Assembly: GCA_016704465.1 (NCBI GenBank)
Contig: JADJAD010000001.1
Location: 186,001 to 250,000, forward strand
Direction: 5' to 3'
From: Gemmatimonadota bacterium
GTDB taxonomy: Bacteria > Gemmatimonadota > Gemmatimonadetes > Gemmatimonadales > Gemmatimonadaceae
Length of the DNA stretch: 64,000 nucleotides
Shown: piece after piece, positions 38,413 to 46,793 of the stretch
How the letters are laid out: every line of letters starts with the position of its first letter
Position numbering within the stretch: the first letter of the stretch is position 1
Translations under genes and position numbers: made by a program
Notes under the pieces: model-generated
The model's input: the letters and a program-made list of their open reading frames with translations, nothing else
Database searches by the model: none
Told to the model about the DNA's origin: nothing

Positions 38413-38997
38413 ATGGCCATGCCTGCGCCCCCGCCACTCGTGCCCGACACAGCCAGACGCGACTGGACGCTCGAGGAGGTGCACGCCCTCCCCGACGACG
38501 GCAATCGCTACGAGCTCATCGACGGGGAGCTGTTGGTGACGCCGGCCCCGTCGGCGCGACATCAGGATGCCGTGCTGGAACTGGTCGTGCGCATCAAGCC
38601 CTATGCGGACGCGCTCCGACTGCACACGTACATCGCACCGACCGCGGTCCGCTTCTCCAACCGCCGCGAGGTGCAACCCGACCTGCTCGTCCTCCCCACC
38701 CTCGAAGGGCGCCGGGTACTCGACTTCGCCGACGTCGGGAAGCTGGCGCTCGCGGTCGAGGTCATATCCCCCTCGTCGGTGCGCGCCGATCGCTACGTGA
38801 AGCAGCGTCTGTTTCAGTCCGAGGCCGTGCCGGAGTACTGGATCATGGATCCGCTGGCACGGACGGTCGAGCGATGGCGTCTGGGCGATGACGTGCCGGA
38901 AGTGCTACTGGAAGCGCTGACCTGGCAACCGGTGCCCGACGCGCCGCCGCTGGTGCTCGACCTCGGGGCGCTGTTCCGGGCGGTACACGGGGAGTAA
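38413..38997 (+). CDS. Uma2 family (DUF820) endonuclease-like protein
   Basis: A 194-residue protein: LPDDGNRYELIDGELLVTPA, then PSARHQDAVLELV. The putative nuclease residues are EVQPDLLVLP (D) and ALAVEVISPSS (E-x-I), followed by RYVKQRLFQSEAVPEYWIMD. These match the Uma2/DUF820 restriction-fold pattern. Members are abundant in bacteria and their function is unsettled. ATG at 38413. Convergent with the hydrolase gene, with repeat copy 10 between them. Confidence 0.88.
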   Translation: MAMPAPPPLVPDTARRDWTLEEVHALPDDGNRYELIDGELLVTPAPSARHQDAVLELVVRIKPYADALRLHTYIAPTAVRFSNRREVQPDLLVLPTLEGRRVLDFADVGKLALAVEVISPSSVRADRYVKQRLFQSEAVPEYWIMDPLARTVERWRLGDDVPEVLLEALTWQPVPDAPPLVLDLGALFRAVHGE

Positions 38998-39062
38998 GTG
39001 TGCCTGTTGATTTCATAAGCGGCACCCGTCGCGAACAGGGCCTGACCGAACCTCTCTCCACC

Positions 39063-39133
39063 CCCCTCTGCGTACTCTGCGTCCTCTGCGGTTAAAGGCT
39101 TTTGAACCGCAGAGGACGCAGAGGTCGCAGAGG
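39063..39133. repeat. GCAGAGG hairpin repeat (copy 10)
   Basis: Left arm CTCTGCGTACTCTGCGTC plus one unit, core GCGGTTAAAGGCTTTTGAAC, right arm of three units. Between the convergent ends of the Uma2 gene and the hydrolase gene. Confidence 0.92.
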
Positions 39134-39158
39134 AAAGCCACGACAGTCGGCGTAGATC

Positions 39159-40691
39159 CTATTCCCCCTCCAACCACTCCACCACCCTCCCCATCTCCGG
39201 CTGCTGGAAGTACGCGCTGTGATGTATCCCCCGCCCCGGCTCGAACTCGACCACCCGCTCGGCGGGCAACTTGAAGTACTGCGTCGTCGCCACCCCCGCC
39301 GTGGGCACCACGAGGTCGTTCGGCACCTCGCCGAAGATCGTGTCCACCGCCTTGCGCTTGATCGCATCGACCAGCCCTCCGGTCGGCTGGTATTCCGACG
39401 CCAGCGCGAAGTAGCGATCCGACGCGCCAGCCGCCGCCCCCAGTTCTCCCTGCAAATCACTGCTCGGCACCTGGTCGGCGAGCCCGGGGAGCCGCGGGAT
39501 CGCCGCTTCCACCGCCGCCCCGGCCAGTGACGTCAGCGCCCCGATGGCGATCGTGAGCGCCGAGTCGGGGAGCTGGTTCACCACGTTGGTCAGCCGTTCC
39601 ACAAGGCCGGGGATCCCCTTGGGCTCGGCCATGATCGTCCCCGCGTTAGGCGTGGCGACGAAGGCGATGCGGTCCACCGCCAGCTGCACGCCGGCCGCCG
39701 GTGCGCAGGGGATGCCGGAGAGCGATGCCCCGTGCTCGCGCGCCGCCGCAGCGAAGGCGCGGGCAACGAGGCCGCCGCGGCTGTGGCAGATGATGTCGAA
39801 GGTGTACGGACCGCCACGACGGAACGACGCCAGCAGGTCCCGCACGTTCTCGGCGACGCCGCGGCTCAACGTATGATGGTTGAATCCGTAGATGCGTCCG
39901 TCGTACCGTGTGTGCAGCCGTTTGAGCAGCGCCTCCTGCTGCTGCAAGCCGGCAAAGGCGCCGGCGGTGGTGCTGGTGGTGCCGTGGATGAGCAGGAGCG
40001 AGCGGCGGCCGGCAGCGGGGCTGATGTCCTCGATCGGTGTCGGTATGGCGGCGAACAGATCCGCCCATGTGCCGCCATGCAGGCCGCCGTGTGCGCGGAA
40101 CTTCTCCTCCCATGCGCGCACGATGCGCGCCGTTGCCCCGCCCACGGCATCGGGGAAGAGCTTCACCACGATCACCTTGATGATCTTCGACGTGACCTTG
40201 GCGAACAGTCCGCGCCCGTCGCCCCCGCCCCGGGACTCGGCGCGGCGGAGCGGGATGTGGAAGCTGGACTGGCTGGCGGCGCCGAAGGCGCGCGAGGGGA
40301 GGCGCGGGGTTTCGGCCGCGGATTCGGCGAAGTGATAGCTGATCACCCCGCTCTCATCCACGTACATGAGGTATGCGGCCTCGTCGCGCGCCAGCGGGAC
40401 CTGCAGCAGGACCTCGTCGGCGGCGACGCCCCCCACGCCGCTCCGTCCGGCGCCGCCAGCTGCAGGGGTCGGCGCTTCGATCGACAGGGTGTAGCGGTCG
40501 TCGGCACCACTCTCGGCGATGGCCAGGGCCAGCGTGTCTCGCTCACCGATCGATGCGCGCCCGCCGCCAGCAACCGGGCGCGGATGCGCGGTGCCGCTCC
40601 CCATCAGCCCCGGGGCAATCAGTGTGATCCCGCTCTCTTCCAGCTGCACGGGAGTGGCATCGCCGAGCAGGGTAAAGGTCTCCTCGATCAT
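39159..40691 (-). CDS. Alpha/beta hydrolase (lipase-like), partner of the CHAT protein
   Basis: A 510-residue protein. Residues 1-150 are a beta-rich module I do not recognise. A short hydrophobic stretch follows (SKIIKVIVVKLFP, residues 168-180), then the hydrolase domain: oxyanion strand LLLIHGTTSTT (residues 232-242) and nucleophile elbow IICHSRGGLVAR with Ser304. FVATPNAGTIMAEP follows, as in DUF7379/lipase-like proteins. Likely acts on lipid or ester substrates. The ATG at 40691 overlaps the stop of the CHAT gene (40688), so the two are translated together. A protease-hydrolase pair of this kind could be an effector module (inference). Confidence 0.85.
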   Translation of the reverse strand: MIEETFTLLGDATPVQLEESGITLIAPGLMGSGTAHPRPVAGGGRASIGERDTLALAIAESGADDRYTLSIEAPTPAAGGAGRSGVGGVAADEVLLQVPLARDEAAYLMYVDESGVISYHFAESAAETPRLPSRAFGAASQSSFHIPLRRAESRGGGDGRGLFAKVTSKIIKVIVVKLFPDAVGGATARIVRAWEEKFRAHGGLHGGTWADLFAAIPTPIEDISPAAGRRSLLLIHGTTSTTAGAFAGLQQQEALLKRLHTRYDGRIYGFNHHTLSRGVAENVRDLLASFRRGGPYTFDIICHSRGGLVARAFAAAAREHGASLSGIPCAPAAGVQLAVDRIAFVATPNAGTIMAEPKGIPGLVERLTNVVNQLPDSALTIAIGALTSLAGAAVEAAIPRLPGLADQVPSSDLQGELGAAAGASDRYFALASEYQPTGGLVDAIKRKAVDTIFGEVPNDLVVPTAGVATTQYFKLPAERVVEFEPGRGIHHSAYFQQPEMGRVVEWLEGE

Positions 40692-43600
40692 GCGTCGTCC
40701 TCCGGGCGTTGCGGGACGGGGGGCACATTCGGCGTGTAGTCCACCCACGCCAGCGGGTCGCCGTACAGGGCGTAGGCGAGATAGGTGAGGTGATGCTCCG
40801 TGGTCCACTTGGCGCGCACGTCGCGCAGGAGCTGGCCGAGCGGGGCGTGGCCGCCCGGCGTGAGCACGGCGTCGTAGAACTCCTCGGCGATGGTGCTGGC
40901 GCGCTTGTCGTTCACCACCCACAGCGGGGAGATGAGCGCCGACGCTCCAGCGTACAGGAATGCGGCGGGGAAGCCCGCCACCAGTGACAGCGCGGCGCCG
41001 GCTGCGCCCACCTGGCAGGCGTTGAGGAAGACGAGCGGACGCTGCATCCCCAGCCCCTCGCACACCTCGGCGCGTGCCACCAGCGGCGGCGTCACGTCGT
41101 CGGGGGTGTCCTCCATCACCAGTGTGGACTCGTCAGGCGCGGCGATCGACATGCGGCCATGGCAGGCGAAGTGGACCGCCTGGGCCTTGCCCGTCTTTAG
41201 CAGTGCGTTCACGTCGGCGCTGCGCAGCGCTACCGATGTAGCGTGGTGCTTCGTGACCAGCCGCTCTCGCTCCTCCTTGGCCCACGGAAGCTCATTGCCA
41301 ACCGCCGAGATACCGACGTAGTCCGAGGCGGCGACCACGACGTCGCGCACCGGAATGCGCTGGGGCGGCCCCGCCGACTCGCTCGCGAGCCATCGCCCGA
41401 CGCTGTGCCGAATGGCGAGGACCTCGGCCTTGATCCCGGGGCCGCGCACCTTGTCGAAGACCCGCATCAGCTCCCACGGAACGAATGGTTCGTCGGTGAT
41501 GAACTGGATGGAATCGAAGGTGAAGTCGCCGGCGGCAGCGGCCTGCCACACGGCCCAGTAGCTGTCCTTGAAGTGATCCGGGGCGTTGCGATAGAGCGCC
41601 TCGAAGACTCCCTGCAACTTGTCGGTGTCGAGCTCGCGCAGCTCCTTGTTGGCCACCGGCTCGAACGCGCGTCGGACAAAGGTCGCCGCGTCGCTGCCCA
41701 GCGCCATCTGCGTCGCGCGCGGGTCGGCCGGCATAACGAGGTCGAGGTGCGGACTCTGGCACGTCCAGGTGAACATCCCGACATCCGCACCGCGCAGGAT
41801 CCGCACGATCAGGTCCGGCGGGACCGCATCGCCCTCGAGCGCGAGTCCGTTCCGCCACGGGGGCGGCGGCGGAATGGGCGGCGCGGCACGCTGGGGGACG
41901 CCCTCATCGCGACGCACGTCGAGGGCACGCATCGCCTCGCCACACCAGCGATGGTTGAGGTAGAAGTTGACGCGAGCCGTCGCCAGGGCGCGCTCGCCAG
42001 AGACCGCGGGGGCGGTCAGGGAGAAGGTGGCCGCCTTGCGCGTCCCGCCGGCCAGCGAAAACTCCAGCGTGTCCCACGCCGAGTAGTCGCCGAGCAACAG
42101 GTGCACGCGCAAGGTGTGCACGGTGTCGGGGTCTCGTGCCGGCACGTGCACGCTCCCCCCGGTCGTCGTGCTGCGCACCATGCCTAACGACACGGTCAGG
42201 GTGAGCGATGCCCCGGCGACCGGGTGCGCGGGGGTCGCCTCGATGTCGGGGAACACCTCGCGCGTCGGTGCCGGGACTGGGGCCGGAACCGCGGCCGGGC
42301 GACCGGGGGCCTCGTCCAGCGCTGCGGCAGCATCCGGCGCACCCGCCCCACGAGTCGCGCCGGTCAGCTCGCGCGGTATCGCTTCCGTGCGTCCCATCTT
42401 CTCGGGCTGGTCATCCACCAGCTCCGTCACCAGCGCGGGCGCTGCCTCATCCCCGCCGGCGCCGAGGTAGGGGGCGGGCGCGTTTTCCTGCCGCGCGACG
42501 TGCCCGAGCCAGGCGAGCCAGGCGGCGCGTTGCCCCCCCGCGCTCCCGACGATATGCGGGGATAGCGACTGCACCAGGGCGTCGGCACCGGCGCGCCCCA
42601 GCACCCAGGCGATCGATTCGATGGGGAGCCACTGCGCGACCGCGCGTCCCAACGCCCTGGCCACCCGCACCGGGATGCGGCGCGGCAGTGCGGCGGCCAA
42701 CGACACGAGCGAGTTGCCTAACGCGTATGGCGGGACCTGCTCCCGCTCGGCGAGCGCGACGTCGAGCTGCTCGATCCCGCTCTCCAGCACCTCGGCCGAC
42801 AGCTCGGCGGGGGCGTGGCGCAGCAGGCGCATCTCCTCGTGGTCCGCGTTCGGGTCGAGGCCGCGCCACGGGCGCGCGCGCAGGCGCACCGCGATTCGCG
42901 TGGCGTCGGCAACGGCGCCGGGGTTGGGGTTGCCCGACCCGGTTTCGGCCGCGTCGATCGTCTCGGTGGCCCGAGCCGTTTCGGGCGGACCGGACGCTTC
43001 GACCGGTGGCGTGTCGTGCATCGGGTCGCCGTACGGGTCGCACGTGCCCGTGAGACCGGCCACGAACAGGATCGCATTGCGCGCATCGCCCACGAGTGCC
43101 GGATCCTTCGGGGCCCACTGCGCATCGTAGTCGTTGCCGCGAAGCCCGAGGATGAAGCGCACCGCACGATCAGGAAGCGGGCGGGCGCGCGTGAGGGCGC
43201 CGACCGTGCGCGACGGATCGCCGTGGAAGAGCGGCGGGGGTCCGCGAAAGAGGTAGGGACGCGAGGCTCGCGCAAAGAAGTCGGGCGGGCGCACGAGCGC
43301 ATCCCAGAGCTGCTCCAGCGGCTCGAAGTCGCCCAGCCTGGCAAGTGCGATCGCCGTCCACAGGGCGGCGAGCGGGCCTTCGTCATCGCCTAACGTTTGC
43401 AGTCCGGGTTGCAACTGCGCCCGGGTGACGTCAGACGCCGTCTCGAGCGGAAGGATGGCCAGTGCGCGCGCCACCTCCGAGTCTCCGCCCTGCGCGAGGT
43501 GGTGCAGCAGCGTCGGCACTGCCGTCGCGTCCCCGACCTCGGCAAGGGCGAGGGCGACGGAGCGCGCGTTGGCGGAATCGGGGTCGCTCGACATCGCGTG

Positions 43601-43840
43601 CAACACGCGCCGCACCGAGCGCAGCGGCACCCGGGCCGCCAGCTGCGCGTCGTCGTGGCCGATCGGGTCCTCTCCCAGGAGCGGAATCAGCCACCGATGC
43701 ACCGCCGGCGCCGCACCGCGCCACGCATCGCCCGACAGCGGGAGGGCGACGAGCGCTTCCACCAGGAGGCGGTGGTGCGCCGGATCGTCGTCGTCCTCGA
43801 GCGCCTCCAGGAGCGGGAGCAGCTGCTCGTAGTCGATCAT
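40688..43840 (-). CDS. CHAT domain (caspase-like) protease with helical-repeat N-terminus
   Basis: A 1,050-residue protein from the ATG at 43840. C-terminal CHAT protease: AVHFACHGRM with the catalytic His at about residue 894, and FLNACQVGAAG with Cys at about 942, followed by GASALISPLWVVND and a final YALYGDP block. The N-terminal 300 residues are HEAT-like helical repeats (RSVALALAEVGDATAVPTLL, then HHLAQGG). A beta-rich middle region (TLTVSLGMVRSTTTGGSVHV, LRVHLLLGDYSAWDTLEFSL) and a region before the protease (DSIQFITDEPFVPWELM) follow. Such proteases act in bacterial conflict systems by cleaving partner effectors. The directly coupled hydrolase downstream is the natural candidate substrate (inference). 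Intact, with both catalytic residues. Confidence 0.88.
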   Translation of the reverse strand: MIDYEQLLPLLEALEDDDDPAHHRLLVEALVALPLSGDAWRGAAPAVHRWLIPLLGEDPIGHDDAQLAARVPLRSVRRVLHAMSSDPDSANARSVALALAEVGDATAVPTLLHHLAQGGDSEVARALAILPLETASDVTRAQLQPGLQTLGDDEGPLAALWTAIALARLGDFEPLEQLWDALVRPPDFFARASRPYLFRGPPPLFHGDPSRTVGALTRARPLPDRAVRFILGLRGNDYDAQWAPKDPALVGDARNAILFVAGLTGTCDPYGDPMHDTPPVEASGPPETARATETIDAAETGSGNPNPGAVADATRIAVRLRARPWRGLDPNADHEEMRLLRHAPAELSAEVLESGIEQLDVALAEREQVPPYALGNSLVSLAAALPRRIPVRVARALGRAVAQWLPIESIAWVLGRAGADALVQSLSPHIVGSAGGQRAAWLAWLGHVARQENAPAPYLGAGGDEAAPALVTELVDDQPEKMGRTEAIPRELTGATRGAGAPDAAAALDEAPGRPAAVPAPVPAPTREVFPDIEATPAHPVAGASLTLTVSLGMVRSTTTGGSVHVPARDPDTVHTLRVHLLLGDYSAWDTLEFSLAGGTRKAATFSLTAPAVSGERALATARVNFYLNHRWCGEAMRALDVRRDEGVPQRAAPPIPPPPPWRNGLALEGDAVPPDLIVRILRGADVGMFTWTCQSPHLDLVMPADPRATQMALGSDAATFVRRAFEPVANKELRELDTDKLQGVFEALYRNAPDHFKDSYWAVWQAAAAGDFTFDSIQFITDEPFVPWELMRVFDKVRGPGIKAEVLAIRHSVGRWLASESAGPPQRIPVRDVVVAASDYVGISAVGNELPWAKEERERLVTKHHATSVALRSADVNALLKTGKAQAVHFACHGRMSIAAPDESTLVMEDTPDDVTPPLVARAEVCEGLGMQRPLVFLNACQVGAAGAALSLVAGFPAAFLYAGASALISPLWVVNDKRASTIAEEFYDAVLTPGGHAPLGQLLRDVRAKWTTEHHLTYLAYALYGDPLAWVDYTPNVPPVPQRPEDDA

Positions 43841-44057
43841 TGCATCATCTCCCGCGGGACAACAGCCGTGCAACGTGGCGATCGTGCATGCACACAGAAA
43901 TGTCGTGCGGCGGGCGATCGGGCAAGGCGCGAAGGGGCACGATGATGCCGGGGGCGCGCGGCGAGTGGGAGGCCGGGATGAGTCGGCATTTGCCCTGGGC
44001 GAGGCCTGACGCCGCCGGAGTCGGTGGTGTAGGATCGGTCATCCTTGACCCGCCGCC

Positions 44058-45779
44058 ATGACCAGTCGTCCGCTGTCGCGTTCCGTCTTCTCCCGCCCGC
44101 CGCGACCGTTCCCCGCCCAGCGCGCACCCCGCTTCATCATCCCGCTCCTCGTCGGCGTGTGCGCGGCGAGCGCAGTCGGGCCGACGTCATCGCGCGCCCA
44201 GGTCGCCACCCGCGAGAACATCATCACCCCCAACAACGGTCCGGGCACGCTCGCGCTCGGTACCACGCGGGGAGTCCGGGGCAAGCGCGTGGTCATCCGC
44301 AACGCCACGATCATCACCGGGCGAGGCGCCCCCGGCTCCAACCGCGGACTCCCGCCCGAGGGCCCGGTCGACATCATCATAGAAGGGAATACGATCGTCG
44401 ACGTCGTCCTGCAGGACGCGGTCAACACCGCGAGCAACGGCCCCGGCTACCGGCGCCCCACGGGCGACGTGGTGATCGACGCGACGGGGAAGTACGTGAT
44501 CCCGGGGCTGGTCGAGATGCACGCCCACCTGCCGCCGGCCGGCTCGGAGTTCGGCCCGCGCGGGCTCGACTACGCCTATCGCCTGTACCTCGGCCACGGG
44601 GTGACGACGGTGCGCGACGCCGGGACCGGGGCCGGGCTGGAAACGTTAGGCAGGCAGCGCGCGCAGGGGGAAGCGCACGCCCTCGTCGCGCCGCGCCTCG
44701 TACTCTGCCAGCGCTGGCCACTCCCGCTGCGCCGCTGGGACATCGGCAACACCCCGGACAAGGCGCGCGAGATGGTGCGCGAGTTCAAGGCCAAGGGGGC
44801 CGACTGCATCAAGATCTCCAAGAGCCCGGGGCAGTACCCGGAGGTGATGGAAGCGATCGTGGACGAGGGGAAGAAGCTCGGGCTGCCGACGATGGTCGAC
44901 CTCAAGGTCTCGGAGAGCGATGCCGTCGTCGCCTCCAACGCCGGGGTGCGATCGATCGAGCACTGGTACGGGATCCCCGACGCCGCGCTGACCGGGTCGC
45001 AGCACTTCCCGGCCGACTACAACTACTGGGACGAGCTGGATCGTTTTCGCTTCGCCGGCAACCTGTGGGCCGAGGCGGACAAGGACCCCGAGCGGCTGTC
45101 GAAGGTCATCGACCTGATGATCAGGAACGGGACCAACTGGGACCCGACGATGGCGACGTACGAGGACAATCGCGACGTGTGGCGCAAGGTGACCATGCCC
45201 GTACGCGAGACGCTCATGCACCCGAGCGAGAGCTCGGCGGGCCCCGATTCCACCAAGCACGGGGCCTTCAAGCGCGAGTGGTCCACGGCCGACGAGATCG
45301 CCTGGAAGGAGAACATCGCCATCTGGATGAAGTGGATCCGCACCTATCACCAGCGCGGCGGGCTGCTCACGGCGGGGAGCGACGAGCCGGGGATCGGCGG
45401 GATTGCCCTCATTCGCGAACTGGAGCTGCTGCAGGAGGCGGGGTTGCACCCGCTGGACGTGATTCGCACCGCCACCACGAACGCCAGCAAGGCGTTAGGC
45501 ATCGATGCGCTGTGCGGCATCCGCGTCGGCTGCTCGGCCGACCTGGCGGTGATCAACGGCAATCCGCTGCAGAACTTCAAGGTGATGTACGGGCGCGGCT
45601 ACGGCGTGTACGGGCTCGTTCCCCGCGAGCAGCAGTGGGAGCGCGGCGGCGTGACATGGACGATCAAGGAAGGGGAGATCTTCGACGCGCAGGCGCTGCT
45701 GCGGGAAGTCGAGGACTACGTGGCGTCGGAACGTGCGCGACTCGGCGCGGCGGGCGGGGTGAAGGTCGTGCCGCAGTAG
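44058..45779 (+). CDS. Secreted amidohydrolase
   Basis: A 573-residue metal-dependent hydrolase. Signal-like N-terminus (FIIPLLVGVCAASAVGP, then SSRAQ). Metal-binding elements: VEMHAHLPPAG (H-x-H near residue 154), the SIEHWYG His, and GSDEPGIGG (the Asp). TATTNASKALGID followed by GCSADLAVI are the typical C-terminal blocks. The substrate is unknown; related enzymes act on cyclic amides, dipeptides or organophosphates. Divergent from the CHAT gene; their 5' ends are 217 bp apart. Start ATG 44058 gives the signal peptide. Confidence 0.85.
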   Translation: MTSRPLSRSVFSRPPRPFPAQRAPRFIIPLLVGVCAASAVGPTSSRAQVATRENIITPNNGPGTLALGTTRGVRGKRVVIRNATIITGRGAPGSNRGLPPEGPVDIIIEGNTIVDVVLQDAVNTASNGPGYRRPTGDVVIDATGKYVIPGLVEMHAHLPPAGSEFGPRGLDYAYRLYLGHGVTTVRDAGTGAGLETLGRQRAQGEAHALVAPRLVLCQRWPLPLRRWDIGNTPDKAREMVREFKAKGADCIKISKSPGQYPEVMEAIVDEGKKLGLPTMVDLKVSESDAVVASNAGVRSIEHWYGIPDAALTGSQHFPADYNYWDELDRFRFAGNLWAEADKDPERLSKVIDLMIRNGTNWDPTMATYEDNRDVWRKVTMPVRETLMHPSESSAGPDSTKHGAFKREWSTADEIAWKENIAIWMKWIRTYHQRGGLLTAGSDEPGIGGIALIRELELLQEAGLHPLDVIRTATTNASKALGIDALCGIRVGCSADLAVINGNPLQNFKVMYGRGYGVYGLVPREQQWERGGVTWTIKEGEIFDAQALLREVEDYVASERARLGAAGGVKVVPQ

Positions 45780-45802
45780 CCTGCTCGCGCTTCAGCGACC
45801 GA

Positions 45803-46213
45803 CTACAGCGACGGAGGAAAGCAGGCCAGCAGCTCGGGCGAGATGCGCGTCACCCGTCCGGTGGCGCGATTGAGCAGGAGCCACAGCGTGCGCGCGCGCA
45901 GCAGCACCACGCCGTCGGCGGCACGCGCGACCTCCGTCAGGCGTTCGAAGCGCCGTGAATCGACCGTGCCGATCCAGGTCCGAGCGATGAGCGCGTCACC
46001 CATGACGGCTGCCCGTAGGTAGTCCAGCTCATGCCGCGTGGCGACCCATCCGAGTGTCGCCTGCATCTCCGTCGTCGCGCTCGCGCGCCAATGTGCGAGC
46101 GCGACCTCCTGCACCCAGCGCAGGTACACCACGTTGTTCACGTGGTCCAGGTCGTCGATGTCGTCCGAGTCGACGACGATGGGGATCTCGAACAGGTGCG
46201 GACGCTCAGACAC
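45803..46213 (-). CDS. Hotdog-fold acyl-CoA thioesterase
   Basis: A 136-residue protein from the GTG at 46213 (VSERPHLFEIPIVVDSDDID). The catalytic block DIDDLDHVNNVVYLRWVQEV is the 4-hydroxybenzoyl-CoA thioesterase/YbgC-type signature, with D and HVNN as usual. It hydrolyses acyl-CoA thioesters in the cytoplasm. An ATG at 46285 in frame exists but the added 24 residues are arginine-rich and show no homology. Ends 24 bp after the amidohydrolase, on the opposite strand. Confidence 0.85.
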   Translation of the reverse strand: MSERPHLFEIPIVVDSDDIDDLDHVNNVVYLRWVQEVALAHWRASATTEMQATLGWVATRHELDYLRAAVMGDALIARTWIGTVDSRRFERLTEVARAADGVVLLRARTLWLLLNRATGRVTRISPELLACFPPSL

Positions 46214-46793
46214 GGGGATTGCCTCCGGATTGCGGCGACGGCGCGATGGCAGGGAACGATCGGTTCGGGACCAATGACTCGGCAAGCCCGACCGTGGTGA
46301 TTGCAGCCGTAGTGCATCGATGAGCCGTCGGTCTACACGGAAGGCCCCCCCTACGGACTATCCCGACTTGATACGACAGGCAGTCGCGCAGGTCGCGCTG
46401 TGGTCATCACATTGCGTAGCGCGCCGCCGTGAGTGCCGAAGCGACGAACTTACCTCGAAAAGCTGGGAACATCGTGGCGTCTTCAACCGTTTACCATCAG
46501 GGATGAGTCCGCGCCGGAAGTCGGCCATTCGCTGGAACTTCGGTCGTGCTCGCCTCCCGTGACGTCGCGACGCCAACGTTGAGTGCGCTCTGCGCCTCGT
46601 GGCCCTGACGTCGGCACGTGTCGCGTATCGCCTGGGGCGGTGCGCGGGTGCAAGACCCGTTGTTTCATGCCGTCGAGGCTGTCAAGTGGGGACCGTCCCC
46701 GTACAGCGCCGGCATTTTTGTACGCCATGTAGGGACATGTGCGCTCGCGCTGCAGGTCCTCGCAGTTAACCATTACTCTTTTCGGAGTTTGCC
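46214..46793. other. Long upstream region of the outer-membrane protein gene
   Basis: 580 bp with no gene I can support; the small frames present have no family signature. It must hold the promoters of the thioesterase and of the outer-membrane protein. The last 40 bases are less GC-rich (CAGTTAACCATTACTCTTTT), which suits a promoter or leader. Confidence 0.5.

Noticed and set aside
43462..44061. Plus-strand open frame opposite the CHAT gene
   Set aside because: Proline/arginine-rich shadow of a clearly real minus-strand gene.
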